NCBI GenBank assembly: GCA_902787975.1
Contig: CADAIP010000013.1
Span: 50,310-114,309, forward strand
DNA length: 64,000 nt
From: Oscillospiraceae bacterium
GTDB lineage: Bacteria > Bacillota > Clostridia > Saccharofermentanales > Saccharofermentanaceae
Reading direction: 5' to 3'
The notes beneath the pieces are model-generated. The model searched no databases and had not been told where the DNA came from. It was given only the letters and a program-made list of their open reading frames with translations. The translations under genes were made by a program, and so were the position numbers. Positions 61,884 to 64,000 of this stretch are shown here, one piece after another (position 1 is the stretch's first letter; the number at the start of each line of letters is the position of its first letter).

Positions 61884-62397
61884 TAATACAGAAATTTTGA
61901 ACAGTAAAGCATCAGCACTTGTTGAGCTTTGTAAGGAAAAAGGTGTATCGGTTGGATTTGCCGAAAGTTTAACGGGCGGAATGATCTCATCTTCCGTGGT
62001 TAATATTCCCGGCGCCTCTGCTGTTTTTAAGGGGTCTGTTGTCTCTTATACCAATGAGATAAAAGAAAGAGTCTTAGGTGTATCTGAAGATATTATTTCT
62101 TCCAATACTGAAGTATCCGGTGAATGCGCTGAAGCCATGGCGATCGGCGCTGCAAGAACACTTGGTGTTGAACTGGTTATTTCAGTTACGGGTATTGCCG
62201 GTCCCACAGGTGAGCTTCCGGGTAAACCTGTCGGTACAGTCTATATGGGTTATTACTATGAAGGTCCTGACTTCTTCGGTGAATTAACAGGCTCAGTAAG
62301 ATTAAATCTTACAGGTGACAGGGATGCCATCCGCACCGGAACAGTTTTGGCTGCATTAGACCTTGCCTCAAAGCTTGTAAAGGATGGTAGAGCTTAA
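61876..62397 (+). CDS. CinA C-terminal domain protein (PncC-like amidohydrolase)
   Basis: A 173-residue protein made only of the CinA C-terminal (PncC) domain. GFAESLTGGMISSSVVNIPGA and ISVTGIAGPTGELPGKPVG are the family signatures. It deamidates nicotinamide mononucleotide for NAD recycling. It overlaps the FtsK gene by 8 bases; the ATG at 61876 has AAGGA upstream. The N-terminal MoaB-like domain of full CinA is absent, as in many bacteria. Confidence 0.92.
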   Translation: MIDNTEILNSKASALVELCKEKGVSVGFAESLTGGMISSSVVNIPGASAVFKGSVVSYTNEIKERVLGVSEDIISSNTEVSGECAEAMAIGAARTLGVELVISVTGIAGPTGELPGKPVGTVYMGYYYEGPDFFGELTGSVRLNLTGDRDAIRTGTVLAALDLASKLVKDGRA

Positions 62398-64000
62398 GTG
62401 GCAGAAAATAAGACTGTGGAGAATAAACCTGCTGAAACCCCTCGTAAGAAAAAGGGAATGAGTTTTGCTTTATCGGCCATTATTGTCGGTTTTGGTGTAA
62501 TACTGGTTAAGTTTTCAGGACTTATTCGCGATATCGTTGTGTCAATGAAGTTCTCGGATGTATATCGCGACAGTTATATTCTGGCTTTTAATATTCCTGA
62601 TCTTTTCTATAACCTTCTTGTCGGTGGTGCGATCTATTCAACTATTGCACCTTATCTTAGTGCTCACCTTGCTATAGGAAAAGAGAAGGAAGCCATTAAG
62701 ACGGTTAGCAAGTTTATTACTGCGGTTTGCATTGTTATGCTCGTTTGCTGTACATTCGGTTCGCTGTTTTCTGAACCTTTGTATAATTTCTATGCATTGT
62801 TTCACAAGGAGAATGCAGAAACGATCACTCTCGCTGCCCAGGCATCCAAGTTGCTGTTTCCGCAGATTTTCTTTATTATGCTTGCAGCACTCTGCAATGG
62901 CATCTTGATCTCATACAGAAAATTCACGATTACATCATTTGCACCGATTTTTTATAACATCTTTGTAATTGCTGCCATTTTTGTTTTCGGTGGAAACTCA
63001 CTTAAAAATCTTATGTGGACTACAGGCGGAATACTTATTGCATCAGTACTGTATTTTCTGTTCCAATACATATTGGGTTTCAAACAGACCAGGAAATTCA
63101 AACTGGATTTCCATTTGGCTGACAGAGAGTTTGGTAAGCTGGTTTTACGTGCAGTGCCGATTCTGATTTCCGCGTCTGTTATACAGATCAATACTGTTGT
63201 TCTTAACGGTTATGCTTTAAAGTTTGATGCGGGAAGTGTATTCGGATTCAGAAATGCATCAACTATCTGGCAGATACCTTATTCTGTATTTGTCGTTGCC
63301 ATAACGACTGTAATGACTCCTGAACTATCCGGTGATTACAAGTCCAAAAACTATGAAAAAGCTTCTGAACTTGTTTCACATTCTATGAAGAGTGCACTAT
63401 TCATGACAATTCCTTCAGCTGCTTTTATTGCAGTATTGAATCTGGATGTTGTAAAGGCAATATACCAATGGTCCTCATCATATACGGACCAGAATGCCCA
63501 GACGGCAGCAACATTCCTTTTGGGATTCTGCAGTGCCATAGTTACTGCGACCGTTATTCATGTATTTAACCAGGCGTTTTATGCCATCGGCAAGAACTGG
63601 TTCCCGCTTATTGCCGGAGGTATAGGTCTCGTTGTAAATCCGGCTGTTTGTTCCATCCTGATTTCGCTGGGTGCAGGACCGTTATCTTTGTCTCTGGCTT
63701 ATTCATATACCAATATATGCCAGATGATAATGCTGTCGATTGCATATTGCAGACAGAAGGAAATAGCACCTCACGGTATATTTAAATTCCTTCTCAAGAG
63801 TGCTGTATGTGTTGCGGTAATGACAGGCATTGTTTACCTTGTAGACAGATTTTTCCCGGCTCATGGCGGCAAGGTTACCCAGCTCGCTATTGTTGCGGTT
63901 AAGGGTGGAATAGCACTTGTTGTTTACTTTGCAATGGCTTTGGTCTTCCGTATGGAAGAAGCCACTTATTGGATTGCAAAGATCAAGCGTATGTTTAAGA
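62398..64000 (+). CDS. murJ: MurJ/MviN lipid II flippase, 3' end outside window
   Basis: A GTG at 62398, right after the preceding stop and with AAAGGATGG upstream, opens a long frame that runs off the window (about 534 codons visible). A basic N-terminal tail precedes the membrane region. VKFSGLIRDIVVSMKFSDVY, then AFNIPDLFYNLLVGGAIYST, match the start of the MurJ/MviN MOP-superfamily fold, and the C-terminal helices are partly visible. It flips lipid II across the membrane for peptidoglycan synthesis. Confidence 0.9.
   Translation, partial: MAENKTVENKPAETPRKKKGMSFALSAIIVGFGVILVKFSGLIRDIVVSMKFSDVYRDSYILAFNIPDLFYNLLVGGAIYSTIAPYLSAHLAIGKEKEAIKTVSKFITAVCIVMLVCCTFGSLFSEPLYNFYALFHKENAETITLAAQASKLLFPQIFFIMLAALCNGILISYRKFTITSFAPIFYNIFVIAAIFVFGGNSLKNLMWTTGGILIASVLYFLFQYILGFKQTRKFKLDFHLADREFGKLVLRAVPILISASVIQINTVVLNGYALKFDAGSVFGFRNASTIWQIPYSVFVVAITTVMTPELSGDYKSKNYEKASELVSHSMKSALFMTIPSAAFIAVLNLDVVKAIYQWSSSYTDQNAQTAATFLLGFCSAIVTATVIHVFNQAFYAIGKNWFPLIAGGIGLVVNPAVCSILISLGAGPLSLSLAYSYTNICQMIMLSIAYCRQKEIAPHGIFKFLLKSAVCVAVMTGIVYLVDRFFPAHGGKVTQLAIVAVKGGIALVVYFAMALVFRMEEATYWIAKIKRMFK

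Noticed and set aside
1..64000. CRISPR arrays, prophage or insertion sequences
   Set aside because: No regularly spaced direct repeats, transposase, integrase or phage structural genes were seen.

Overview
The window looks like chromosome from an anaerobic, low-to-moderate GC member of the Clostridia (Bacillota), perhaps a gut or rumen species. Supporting signs are strong AGGAGG-type ribosome binding sites, frequent TTG/GTG starts, a Feo ferrous-iron operon, a superoxide reductase, a biotin-dependent carboxyltransferase set, and family pairs common in Clostridia (DUF2975 with a YozG-like HTH, DUF975 with a CmpB-like domain). No phage, insertion sequence, rRNA or CRISPR array was seen. One tRNA (Trp) is present. 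The genus is not identifiable from the sequence alone.

Layout. 1-9 kb: a clipped XRE regulator, a GrpB-like protein, an unusual YidC/Oxa1-sulfatase fusion with a run of small cytoplasmic enzymes, a CPBP-like remnant, an XRE membrane regulator and a membrane-anchored Ntn hydrolase. 9-15 kb: a metal-homeostasis block with two short DtxR-family regulators, feoA-feoA-feoB, a FeoB-associated Cys-rich peptide and a ZIP transporter; perfect GTTAGC-N4-GCTAAC palindromes sit on the feo and ZIP promoters. A 5'-truncated enolase lies inside this block. 15-18.7 kb: 12S-type carboxyltransferase, a 56-residue small protein, biotin carrier and 5S-type carboxyltransferase, the subunit set of a soluble transcarboxylase.

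18.7-33.6 kb: a glycan-type biosynthetic cluster that is the most interesting part of the window. It holds a GT2 remnant, UDP-GlcNAc 2-epimerase, a WecE-type sugar aminotransferase, paired half-size EamA-like transporters, and a discrete acyl-building set: two KASIII-like enzymes, two carrier proteins, two ketoreductase-like SDRs, a metallo-beta-lactamase-fold hydrolase and an acyl-adenylating enzyme. An HMGL-like aldolase, a Gfo/Idh oxidoreductase and an FkbM methyltransferase follow, then a convergent GT2-GNAT pair. The inferred role is making an unusual short acyl group and placing it on an amino sugar of a surface glycan.

33.9-50.7 kb: a membrane-anchored HAD phosphatase, an HTH/DUF2975/DUF4153-like membrane operon, three small exported unknowns, a GGDEF-EAL protein with a degenerate GGDEF site, RlmI-like methyltransferase, a GT39-like membrane protein, superoxide reductase, an SDR, a DUF975-CmpB protein and LysA-like decarboxylase. 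50.7-55.6 kb: a TetR regulator with two perfect operators in front of a broken aldo/keto reductase and a carboxymuconolactone decarboxylase-like protein, then citrate synthase and an SDR. 55.7-64 kb: a charged single-pass membrane protein, tRNA-Trp, and a housekeeping run proC-rnhA-NUDIX-ftsK-cinA-like-murJ, the last cut by the window edge.
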